NCBI GenBank assembly: GCA_043748455.1
Contig: JAYTNF010000296.1
Location: forward strand, 1 to 15,836
DNA length: 15,836 nt
Direction: 5' to 3'
Source: JAAFKA01 sp043748455
GTDB lineage: Bacteria > Bacteroidota > Bacteroidia > Cytophagales > Thermoflexibacteraceae
In this document: one piece after another, positions 6,957 to 13,638 of the stretch
Position numbering within the stretch: position 1 is the first letter of the stretch
Layout: every line of letters begins with the position of its first letter
The notes under the pieces: model-generated
Told to the model about the DNA's origin: nothing
Databases searched by the model: none
The model's input: the letters and a program-made list of their open reading frames with translations, nothing else
Translations under genes and position numbers: made by a program

Positions 6957-7820
6957 ATGCGTATTATTATTTTATTGTTACTAATTTTTAGTAGCTTTTC
7001 TTGCAAATATTTGAATTTTAACCAACAAAATGATGCAAATAATGTAGCTTTGGCAAAAGTTCATGACAGATATTTATATTTAAAAGACATTAAGCACCTT
7101 TTGACAGATGTAAGTTCAAAAGATAGTGCCAATATTTTGCAACGCTATATTGATGGCTGGGTAAAAAGGCAATTATTGTTTCATGAAGCTGATGAAAAAT
7201 CACAAATAGATAGAGATGAATTAGACAGACGTGTGGAAGAATATCGATACCAACTTTTAACATATTCGTACCAAAAACAATATATTGATACCAATTTAGA
7301 CACTGTTGTTACAGATGAACAAATCAAAAAATATTACAATGATAATATTCAAAATTTTGAATTGAAACAACATATTGTGCGTTGTATTTATGCAAAATTT
7401 CCTGATGATTCTCCCAAACAAGAGGACATAAAAAAGAATTTACTTACTGATAATCAAGATGATATAGAAGCATTTAAGTCTTATTGTTATGTATATTCAA
7501 AAGAGAAAAATGTAAAAGATTCTACTTGGATTCCTTTCGAAGAAGCTATTGCACATACACCTTTTGCAGATATTGATAATATTGTGCAATTTTTGAAAAC
7601 CAATAAAAGTGCGTTTAGAAAAGACAATGATTTTTGGTATGTGTTGCGAATTATGGACTATAAAATTGCAGACCAAGTTTCGCCTGTGGATTATGCCAAA
7701 GAACAAATCATCGCCATAATTCTTAACCAACGCAAAATTTTATTGCAACAACAACACGAAGAAGGAATTTTAGCAAAAGCTAAAAAAACTGAAGATTATG
7801 AAATTTTTTACTCCAAATAG
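6957..7820 (+). CDS. SurA/PrsA-like periplasmic chaperone lipoprotein
   Basis: The 287 residues begin with a short lipoprotein signal, MRIIILLLLIFSSFSC, with Cys16 in the lipobox. Residues about 30-135 follow the SurA N-terminal chaperone pattern: LAKVHDRYLYLKDI, then YIDGWVKRQLLFHEA, then a long charged helix and TDEQIKKYYNDN. This matches a Bacteroidota family annotated as peptidyl-prolyl cis-trans isomerase. The following region (about 136-270) sits where a parvulin domain would be, but I do not see its conserved catalytic signature, so it may be a chaperone without isomerase activity. Its likely role is handling outer-membrane or secreted proteins in the periplasm. The frame extends upstream to 6921 and overlaps the preceding gene, but the signal peptide fixes the ATG at 6957. 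Related genes often occur in clusters of several paralogues; here there is one. Confidence 0.75.
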   Translation: MRIIILLLLIFSSFSCKYLNFNQQNDANNVALAKVHDRYLYLKDIKHLLTDVSSKDSANILQRYIDGWVKRQLLFHEADEKSQIDRDELDRRVEEYRYQLLTYSYQKQYIDTNLDTVVTDEQIKKYYNDNIQNFELKQHIVRCIYAKFPDDSPKQEDIKKNLLTDNQDDIEAFKSYCYVYSKEKNVKDSTWIPFEEAIAHTPFADIDNIVQFLKTNKSAFRKDNDFWYVLRIMDYKIADQVSPVDYAKEQIIAIILNQRKILLQQQHEEGILAKAKKTEDYEIFYSK

Positions 7821-7828
7821 TAAGTGCT

Positions 7829-7918
7829 AAATATGAAATATTATTTATGAAATATGAAATTAAACCCTTCATTATCAAATAGTTATATTTCATATATCAT
7901 ATTTCACACATCATATTT
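7829..7918. repeat. Inverted pair of 7-bp repeat blocks upstream of the hydratase gene
   Basis: Left block 7829-7863 is five 7-mers (AAATATG, AAATATT, ATTTATG, AAATATG, AAATTAA). Right block 7884-7918 is five 7-mers in the opposite orientation (TATATTT, CATATAT, CATATTT, CACACAT, CATATTT). A 20-base spacer separates them. Together they fill nearly the whole gap between two genes and end on the -7 box of the next gene. The arms could fold into an AT-rich imperfect hairpin. Confidence 0.7.
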
Positions 7919-7925
7919 ATTTTTG
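7918..7925 (+). promoter_or_regulatory. -7 promoter box directly before the hydratase start
   Basis: TATTTTTG matches TAnnTTTG and ends 4 bases before the ATG at 7930. If used, transcription would begin about at the start codon, giving a leaderless or nearly leaderless mRNA. Confidence 0.4.
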
Positions 7926-7929
7926 AGCC

Positions 7930-8703
7930 ATGCAATTTTTAAAATACGAAGTTCAAGACCAACTTGCTTATATTACCCTAAATCGTCCTGAAAAACGCAA
8001 TGCTTTTAGTTTTGATTTAGTGAAAGCCCTAAAAGAAGCATTTAATGAAGCAGCAACAGACGAAACTGTGAAAATTGTCATTCTCAATGCTGAGGGTGCA
8101 GTTTTTTGTGCAGGTGCAGATTTAGAATATTTGCAACAATTACAAACCTTATCTTACGAACAAAATTTAGAAGATTCTCGATATTTGAAGGAATTATATG
8201 CACAAATGTATCATTTTCCAAAAATTATTATTGCAGCCGCACAAGGTCATGCTTTGGCTGGAGGTTGCGGATTAATTACGGTTTGCGACTTTGTTTTTGC
8301 AGTTCCAGAAGCTAAATTTGGTTATACAGAAGTCAAAATTGGTTTTGTGCCTGCTATTGTGATGAGTTTTCTGCTCCGCAAAATTGGCGAAACCAAAGCA
8401 AAAAGTTTATTAATTTCAGGTAATTTAATCAATGCAAAAGAAGCCTTAGAAATTGGCTTAATTAACGAGATTGTTGTTGCAAATAACTTAACAACCACTG
8501 TAACATTATTTGCAAAATCGTTGTGCGAAAATAATTCGGCAGAAGCCATGAGCATGACCAAAAAACTGATGGCAGAAGTCCAAGATATGCCTTTATACGA
8601 TGCCTTAGAACTTGCCGCCGCCGCAAATGCCACTGCAAGAGGTACAGCCGATTGCAAACGTGGTATTGCCGCATTTTTGAATAAGGAGAAAATTGTTTGG
8701 TAA
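7930..8703 (+). CDS. Enoyl-CoA hydratase/isomerase family protein, methylglutaconyl-CoA hydratase-like
   Basis: This is a crotonase-fold enzyme of 257 aa acting on acyl-CoA thioesters. Visible are LNRPEKRNAF (17-26), the oxyanion-hole segments FCAGADLEYL (59-68) and HALAGGCGL (107-115), and FGYTEVKIGFVPA (130-142). The second catalytic glutamate of hydratases is present (Glu134). The first, normally in GGGCE, is replaced by Gly114. That pattern and the TEVKIGFVPAIVM stretch resemble Bacteroidota proteins annotated as methylglutaconyl-CoA hydratase (leucine breakdown), but no other leucine-pathway gene is nearby, so the substrate is uncertain. The start at 7930 gives the usual family N-terminus. 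The ABC exporter genes follow after 27 bases and may be co-transcribed. Confidence 0.88.
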   Translation: MQFLKYEVQDQLAYITLNRPEKRNAFSFDLVKALKEAFNEAATDETVKIVILNAEGAVFCAGADLEYLQQLQTLSYEQNLEDSRYLKELYAQMYHFPKIIIAAAQGHALAGGCGLITVCDFVFAVPEAKFGYTEVKIGFVPAIVMSFLLRKIGETKAKSLLISGNLINAKEALEIGLINEIVVANNLTTTVTLFAKSLCENNSAEAMSMTKKLMAEVQDMPLYDALELAAAANATARGTADCKRGIAAFLNKEKIVW

Positions 8704-8730
8704 AAAAGTATATATTTAAGCCCTAATTTT

Positions 8731-9666
8731 GTGATACAATTACAAGAAGTTACCAAAAAATTTAAAAATTTTATTGCTGTAAATCAGCTAAGTTTGACTG
8801 TAAAAGAAGGCGAATATTTGGCTTTGTTGGGTCGGAATGGTGCAGGAAAAACGACATTGGTAGAAATGATAGAAGGGTTGCAAACTCCTGATGCGGGCAA
8901 TATCACGATTGCAGGCATGAATTGGAAGCAACACAACACAAAATTGCGGCGAATTATTGGTTTATCGTTGCAAGAAACCAATTTTATAGCCAAATTAACA
9001 GTGATTGAAACTTTGCGATTGTTTGCAGGTTTTTATAATTTGCCAGAATCAAGGGTGCAAAAAATTGTGGAATGGACAAATTTAGGGGAAAAATTAACTG
9101 CTTATACGGTTAATCTTTCGGGCGGACAACGCCAAAGATTAGCACTTGGAATTGCCTTGCTTAATGAACCAAAACTGCTACTTTTAGACGAACCAACCAC
9201 AGGACTTGACCCAAATGCTCGACGAGAAATTTGGGATATTTTATTGGAAATCAAGAAGTTACAAAATACAACGCTGATTCTTACGACTCATTATATGGAG
9301 GAAGCTGAAAGGCTTTGCGATAGAATTGTGATTATGGAAAGTGGCAAAATCTTAGCTGATGGCACATTGCAAAATTTATTACAAACATTTTCGAAAGGTG
9401 AAATTATAGATGTTAGCCTAAATCGTGCTTTAACAGAGTCGCAGTTACAAACTTTAACAGGAATTATTGCAATAGAAAATATCGAAAATTTAGAATTATT
9501 AAACAGTTTTACACTGCGAATTACAGTTGAAAATATTGTAAAATTTTTGCCAAATTTCTTTGAACTTATTGAAAAACAAGGACTTACATTATTAAAATTG
9601 CAAGCACAACAAAAAACTCTTGATGATTTATTTATTGCTTTAACAGGAAAAAGTTTGCAAAGCTGA
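8731..9666 (+). CDS. ABC transporter ATP-binding protein
   Basis: This is the cytoplasmic ATPase subunit of an ABC-2 type exporter, 311 aa, with a GTG start. Walker A GRNGAGKTT (34-42), Q-loop Gln81, signature LSGGQ (129-133), Walker B LLLLDEP (149-155), D-loop GLD and switch His187 are all present, so the enzyme should hydrolyse ATP. About 220-311 is a C-terminal extension typical of drug or polysaccharide exporter ATPases (DrrA/CcmA group). The start is inferred from alignment of MIQLQEVTKKF with the family; no ATG is available there. A TAATTTTG sequence overlaps the GTG. The permease gene follows after 20 bases, forming a pair. The exported substrate is unknown. Confidence 0.93.
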   Translation: MIQLQEVTKKFKNFIAVNQLSLTVKEGEYLALLGRNGAGKTTLVEMIEGLQTPDAGNITIAGMNWKQHNTKLRRIIGLSLQETNFIAKLTVIETLRLFAGFYNLPESRVQKIVEWTNLGEKLTAYTVNLSGGQRQRLALGIALLNEPKLLLLDEPTTGLDPNARREIWDILLEIKKLQNTTLILTTHYMEEAERLCDRIVIMESGKILADGTLQNLLQTFSKGEIIDVSLNRALTESQLQTLTGIIAIENIENLELLNSFTLRITVENIVKFLPNFFELIEKQGLTLLKLQAQQKTLDDLFIALTGKSLQS

Positions 9667-9686
9667 TTAAATTTTATAAAAATACC

Positions 9687-10823
9687 ATGGAAAAACCACA
9701 TAATCCTTTTGTTCAGTTAGTGCTGATGCACATTCGGGAATTTTATCGTTTGCCAGAGGCATTATTTTGGACTTTTGTATTTCCTATTTTATTGGCGGGA
9801 TTACTTGGTTTGGCTTTTTCATCAGACGAGATTCCACCAAAACCTATTGCCATTATCAGAAGAATAGATAGTTTAAATAATTTGTCGACAAATAACTCAA
9901 AAAACAGCCCCATAAATAATAAAAAAAACAGTACACTAAATAAATTAGCCTTAAAGTTAGAAAATATTGCACAATTACCTGATTTTAAAGTAGTTTATGT
10001 AAATTCTTATCAAGAAAGTTTATTGGCATTACGCAAAGGAACAGTTAATTTAATTATAGAACCCACACAAATTATATCGGATTTTACAGTTACAGATAGC
10101 CTAATTTTTCATTTTGACAAAAAAAATGAAGCTGCACAAAATACCTATTTGCTATTACAGAATAAATTATTGCAACATTCACTCAAAGAACAGCCTTTTC
10201 GAATGTCTGAAATCAAAACACAAGGCAGTCGTTATATTGATTATTTTATTCCAGGGCTTTTGGCAATGGGCATTATGAATTCTGCTTTATGGGGTTTGGG
10301 TTATAGTTTGGTAGATTTTCGTGTGAAAAAACTCATGAGGCGTATGATTGCAACGCCTTTGCCACGTTGGATTTTCTTGTTTTCGCATTTTATAACTCGT
10401 TATCTTTTTGCATTTTTAGAAATGACTTCGGTAGCAATATTTGCTTATTTTGCTTTTCATGTGCAGGTTACAGGTAGTTTTTTGGCATTGATGCTCTTGT
10501 TTAGTGCAGGTTTGTGGGCATTTTCGGGTATTGCAGTCCTGATTTCGGCACGTACAAGTAGCTTGACAGTGGCAAATGGTTTGATTAATGCAGTCTATTT
10601 GCCGATGAGTTTGGCTTCGGGAATTTTCTTCAATTATCATGGTTTTCCTGATTGGCTGATAACTATTATTGAAATGTTGCCTTTGACAATGCTTGCAAAT
10701 GGATTTAGAGAAGTGTATAATGAAGGTGCTGGAATTATTGAAATATTGCCACAATGTGGCATACTAACAGCTATTGGTTTTGTTTGTTTTGGAACTGGGC
10801 TTAGGATTTATAAATGGTATTAG
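9687..10823 (+). CDS. ABC-2 type transporter permease
   Basis: This is the membrane subunit paired with the preceding ATPase, 378 aa. There are six probable membrane helices: about 25-46, 186-209, 228-258, 263-287, 294-316 and 350-374. Between helices 1 and 2 lies an extracytoplasmic domain of about 140 residues, the layout of ABC-2 exporters with an extended first loop. GLRIYKWY closes the protein. The loop contains an Asn/Ser/Lys-rich low-complexity segment (62-86), encoded with an A8 run at 9921-9928 where slippage could occur. Together with the ATPase it probably exports a lipid, drug or glycan. The substrate cannot be told. Transcription is expected to end at the hairpin at 10898-10928. 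Confidence 0.88.
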   Translation: MEKPHNPFVQLVLMHIREFYRLPEALFWTFVFPILLAGLLGLAFSSDEIPPKPIAIIRRIDSLNNLSTNNSKNSPINNKKNSTLNKLALKLENIAQLPDFKVVYVNSYQESLLALRKGTVNLIIEPTQIISDFTVTDSLIFHFDKKNEAAQNTYLLLQNKLLQHSLKEQPFRMSEIKTQGSRYIDYFIPGLLAMGIMNSALWGLGYSLVDFRVKKLMRRMIATPLPRWIFLFSHFITRYLFAFLEMTSVAIFAYFAFHVQVTGSFLALMLLFSAGLWAFSGIAVLISARTSSLTVANGLINAVYLPMSLASGIFFNYHGFPDWLITIIEMLPLTMLANGFREVYNEGAGIIEILPQCGILTAIGFVCFGTGLRIYKWY

Positions 10824-10897
10824 AAGGTTAATATTCAATGATAAAAAAGTAAATGTGATAAAATTCATAACATGATTTCACTACTAAACCCAAAAAA

Positions 10898-10928
10898 AGA
10901 CTTGTCAAGGTAAACACTTAACAAGTCT
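10898..10928 (-). terminator. Intrinsic terminator of rny, in a convergent gap
   Basis: Arms AGACTTGTCAAG (10898-10909) and CTTAACAAGTCT (10917-10928) pair with one mismatch around a 7-base loop. Read on the - strand the stem runs straight into a T-run (the A7 at 10892-10898), the form of a rho-independent terminator for the leftward rny transcript. The + strand side has only a weak AT-rich tail, so it may also slow the exporter transcript. Confidence 0.75.
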
Positions 10929-10977
10929 AAATTAATTTTATATTTATAACTCTTTCATTATCAGTAACTTAAAATAA

Positions 10978-11012
10978 TTTAGAATTTACAACTAAAAACT
11001 TACAACTGCTTA
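10978..11012. repeat. Block of five 7-bp repeats directly after the rny stop
   Basis: TTTAGAA, TTTACAA, CTAAAAA, CTTACAA and CTGCTTA follow in register and abut the stop codon of rny at 11013. They align unit by unit with the block at 13602-13636. Confidence 0.6.
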
Positions 11013-12617
11013 TTACTTAGCATAAGCCACAGACCTCATTTCTCGAATAACTGTAATTTTTATTTGCCCAGGGTATTGCATTTCTTTCTCAATTTTTTGT
11101 GAAATATCAAAAGATAATTGACTTGCACGTTTATCATTTACGTTTTCTGCATCTACAATTACCCGCAACTCACGCCCAGCCTGAATTGCATAACATTTGC
11201 TAACACCTTTAAAGGACATTGCCATAGTTTCCAATTCTTTCAATCGTTGAATATAAGATTCCAACATTTCACGTCTTGCCCCTGGTCTTGAACCTGAAAT
11301 GGCATCACAAGCCTGAACAATCGGCGAAATAATAGAAGTCATCTCGATTTCGTCATGGTGAGCCCCAATAGCATTACAAACTTCGGGATTTTCTTTATAT
11401 TTTTGTGCCAATTCCATACCTAACAATGCGTGAGGTAATTCATGCTCTTCGTGCCAAACCTTACCAATATCATGCAATAAACCTGCACGTTTTGCCAATT
11501 TTGCATTTAAACCCAACTCAGCTGCCATTGTTGCACACAATCTTGCTACTTCTTTTGAGTGGTGCAATAAATTTTGACCATAAGAAGAACGAAAACGCAT
11601 ACGCCCAACCATGCGGATTAATTCAGGGTGCAACCCATGAATACCTAACTCAATTACTGTTCTCTCTCCAATTTCAATGATTTCGTCTTCAAGACTTTTT
11701 GTTACTTTTACCACAATTTCCTCAATACGAGCAGGGTGAATTCGTCCATCTGCTACTAATCTATGCAAAGAAAGCCGGGCAATTTCACGTCTAACAGGGT
11801 CAAAACCCGAAATAATAATAGCTTCTGGCGTGTCATCTACAATAATTTCTACCCCTGTTGCAGATTCCAAAGCCCTAATATTTCGTCCTTCACGACCAAT
11901 AATTTTACCTTTCAATTCATCACTTTCAAGATTAAACACAGAAACACAATTTTCAATGGCATGTTCTGTTGCTGTTCTTTGGATGGTGTTGATAACTATT
12001 TTTTTTGCTTCTTTGGTTGCAGTTAATTTTGCCTCTTCAAGTATTTGTTTGACCTGCGATGATGCTTTACTTTGTGCTTCCTCTTGAATACTTGCAATCA
12101 GTTGCTCTTTTGCTTCTTCAGCTTTAAGATTTGATATTTTTTCTAATAGCAAAAGTTGCTCTTTTTTAATATCCTCTGTTTCAGCAATTTTCTGGCTTAC
12201 AACTTCTTTTTGAGTACTTAATACCTCCTTTGCTTTGTTTATTTCTGTACTTTTTAGTGTCAAATCATCTTGAATTTTCTTTAACTCATCTTCTCTTTGT
12301 TTGAGTTTGGCTTCAATTTGTTTGAGTTTTACTTCATTTTGTTTCAGTTTATTCTCATTTGTAATTAAAATACTTTTCTTTTTACTTGCATCACTTTCAA
12401 ATTCGGATTTCAATTTCATAAAATGTTCCTTTGCCTCAAACATTTTATCTTTTTTGCTGTTTTCTGCAAGAATATCAGCTTCTTTTGTTATCAACTCGGC
12501 ACGCAAACGTGCATCTTCTTCTTGCTGTTTAAATAATTTTTTTAGCAAGTACCTACCAATTAACAATCCTATGACAAATGATGTAATTAGCCCCGTCAAA
12601 AATAATTCAATAGACAT
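11013..12617 (-). CDS. rny: Ribonuclease Y
   Basis: RNase Y is a membrane-anchored endoribonuclease that starts mRNA decay. The 534-aa protein has an N-terminal membrane helix (about 5-26), a long charged coiled coil (about 30-205), a KH RNA-binding domain with GKIIGREGRNI (237-247) and an HD hydrolase domain with the metal-binding His382-Asp383 in LLHDIGKVWHEEHELPH. Length and domain order are typical. The frame extends to a TTG at 12653, but the ATG at 12617 gives the normal membrane-anchor N-terminus MSIELFLTGL. The coiled coil contains three near-identical heptads (LKQNEVK, LKQIEAK, LKQREDE; 91-111) encoded by 21-bp tandem repeats. Its place after zapA on the same strand is conserved in Bacteroidota. 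Confidence 0.95.
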   Translation of the reverse strand: MSIELFLTGLITSFVIGLLIGRYLLKKLFKQQEEDARLRAELITKEADILAENSKKDKMFEAKEHFMKLKSEFESDASKKKSILITNENKLKQNEVKLKQIEAKLKQREDELKKIQDDLTLKSTEINKAKEVLSTQKEVVSQKIAETEDIKKEQLLLLEKISNLKAEEAKEQLIASIQEEAQSKASSQVKQILEEAKLTATKEAKKIVINTIQRTATEHAIENCVSVFNLESDELKGKIIGREGRNIRALESATGVEIIVDDTPEAIIISGFDPVRREIARLSLHRLVADGRIHPARIEEIVVKVTKSLEDEIIEIGERTVIELGIHGLHPELIRMVGRMRFRSSYGQNLLHHSKEVARLCATMAAELGLNAKLAKRAGLLHDIGKVWHEEHELPHALLGMELAQKYKENPEVCNAIGAHHDEIEMTSIISPIVQACDAISGSRPGARREMLESYIQRLKELETMAMSFKGVSKCYAIQAGRELRVIVDAENVNDKRASQLSFDISQKIEKEMQYPGQIKITVIREMRSVAYAK

Positions 12618-12891
12618 TGTAGTGAGGTTGTCGTTTAATGGTGAATAATACAAAATAACATAGCTATTTTGTGTGAACCAAATGACTTTGGGGCAGGAAA
12701 ATTTTTAACATAAAAATAAAAGAACACAATTAATGGAATAACCACACATAACTATTACAGTTAGTAATATGTTTTTATAATAATATTACAATAAATAATT
12801 TATTAATAAAATATTTATTAACATTAATTGATTTCATTGATTTTTACGCTAATAGCGAAGAATCAAACTATTTATACTAAGTAATTACTTG
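12618..12891 (-). other. AT-rich gap between zapA and rny with possible structured leader RNA
   Basis: No credible gene lies in these 274 bases. Read on the - strand there is a hairpin after the zapA stop (12839-12864: about 11 paired bases, one bulge, AAT loop on the + strand) and a perfect palindrome AAGTAATTACTT at 12879-12890. A very AT-rich centre follows, then a GC-richer island near the rny start with hairpin CCAAA-TTTGG (12678-12691). It should contain the rny promoter, but I find no exact TAnnTTTG; the nearest is TATTTTG, one base short. A small RNA or leader could start here. Confidence 0.35.
12839..12864 (-). terminator. Hairpin downstream of zapA
   Basis: Arms 12839-12850 and 12854-12864 pair with one bulged A and one G-U pair around a 3-base loop. 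It lies 28 bases after the zapA stop. It lacks a T-run on the - strand, so it may be a weak terminator or an mRNA end-stabilising structure. Confidence 0.4.
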
Positions 12892-13182
12892 TTATTTTGG
12901 CGTTTCATCAGACAAAGCAACTAAAATACGTTGCTGCATCACTTCCAACTTCTTATTTACTGCATTTTGGCTTTGCTCCGCTTGGAGTTGGTCAAAAATA
13001 CAGTCAAAGGCTACCATTGCCAATAAATCTGTTTTATCATAAATCCGCATCTGCTCTTTTTTAGCTTTGATGGCTAAACTCAGCTTTTCGCTTGCTTGAC
13101 GAAAGATTTTTTCATCTTCTGGCACAATCCGAACAGTATATTCTTTGTCGGCAATTTTGATTTTGATAGACAAATCACTCAT
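12892..13182 (-). CDS. zapA: Cell division protein ZapA
   Basis: ZapA binds FtsZ filaments and bundles them at the division site. The 96-aa product has the family pattern: a short beta-rich N-terminus (IKIKIADKEYTVRIVPED, about 5-22), then EKIFRQASEKLS and a long helix with the DLLAMVAFDCIFDQLQAE segment (52-69) that forms the coiled-coil dimer. The length is typical. It lies between a conserved short coiled-coil gene (62 bases upstream) and rny, the usual Bacteroidota order. No exact -7 box is seen before it, so it is probably co-transcribed with the coiled-coil gene. Confidence 0.88.
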   Translation of the reverse strand: MSDLSIKIKIADKEYTVRIVPEDEKIFRQASEKLSLAIKAKKEQMRIYDKTDLLAMVAFDCIFDQLQAEQSQNAVNKKLEVMQQRILVALSDETPK

Positions 13183-13244
13183 GTATGTACTTATTTACTA
13201 ACATATACTATAATTCAAAAATTAAAACTCGTTATTGTGATAAT

Positions 13245-13550
13245 CTATTGCGATAATTGTTTGCTTAGATACGCAATACAATTATCTAATTTATGTATAT
13301 ATGTTTCGATTTGCAGTTTCAATTCTTCGGGGCTTTCCGAGCCTAAATCCAAAGAGTTTACAATATTATTAATTTTTTCTTGATTTTGAAAATTATTTAA
13401 CTGTATATTTTGCTTTTCAATGATATTTTTTAGTAATAAACTTTCTTCGTGCTGTTTTAGTAGCATTTTTTTAGATTGCATGAAAACTGCCAGCAATTTT
13501 TCAAGCTGATTCTCTAAATTTGTAACCTTATAACTTAATTCGTCTTGCAT
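13245..13550 (-). CDS. Short coiled-coil protein, zapA-linked, function unknown
   Basis: The 101-residue product is almost wholly helical: a coiled coil at about 4-60 (heptad leucines in LENQLEKLLAVF and beyond) followed by a conserved-looking tail SPEELKLQIETYIHKLDNCIAYLS (74-97). A protein of this size and tail is regularly found next to zapA in Bacteroidota, from recollection of the group. Position suggests a role in division, perhaps as a ZapA/ZapB-like partner, but that is inference from neighbourhood only. It is soluble, with no signal peptide. The start is an ATG. Confidence 0.75.
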   Translation of the reverse strand: MQDELSYKVTNLENQLEKLLAVFMQSKKMLLKQHEESLLLKNIIEKQNIQLNNFQNQEKINNIVNSLDLGSESPEELKLQIETYIHKLDNCIAYLSKQLSQ

Positions 13551-13601
13551 TTTATGATGGTTTATAATATTACAAATATTTGATAATCAACAAGTTATAA
13601 A

Positions 13602-13636
13602 ATTAGAACTTAAAACTTAAAACTTACAATTACTTA
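13602..13636. repeat. Block of five 7-bp repeats after the secreted-protein stop
   Basis: ATTAGAA, CTTAAAA, CTTAAAA, CTTACAA and TTACTTA follow in register, ending 2 bases from the stop codon at 13639. The unit series matches that at 10978-11012, both immediately 3' of leftward genes. Confidence 0.65.
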
Positions 13637-13638
13637 TA

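Noticed and set aside
7829..7918. CRISPR array
   Set aside because: The units are 7 bp, without spacers, and there is no cas gene in the window.
8322..8756. 144-codon open frame on the - strand
   Set aside because: It lies antisense to the hydratase, whose protein is clearly conserved; no family pattern is visible in the antisense product.
12618..12653. Extension of rny to a TTG at 12653
   Set aside because: The extra 12 residues precede the normal membrane-anchor N-terminus, and a good ATG at 12617 exists.
12720..12840. AT-rich inverted repeats as a replication origin
   Set aside because: No DnaA-box cluster and no origin-linked genes; the richness in A and T alone explains the short repeats.
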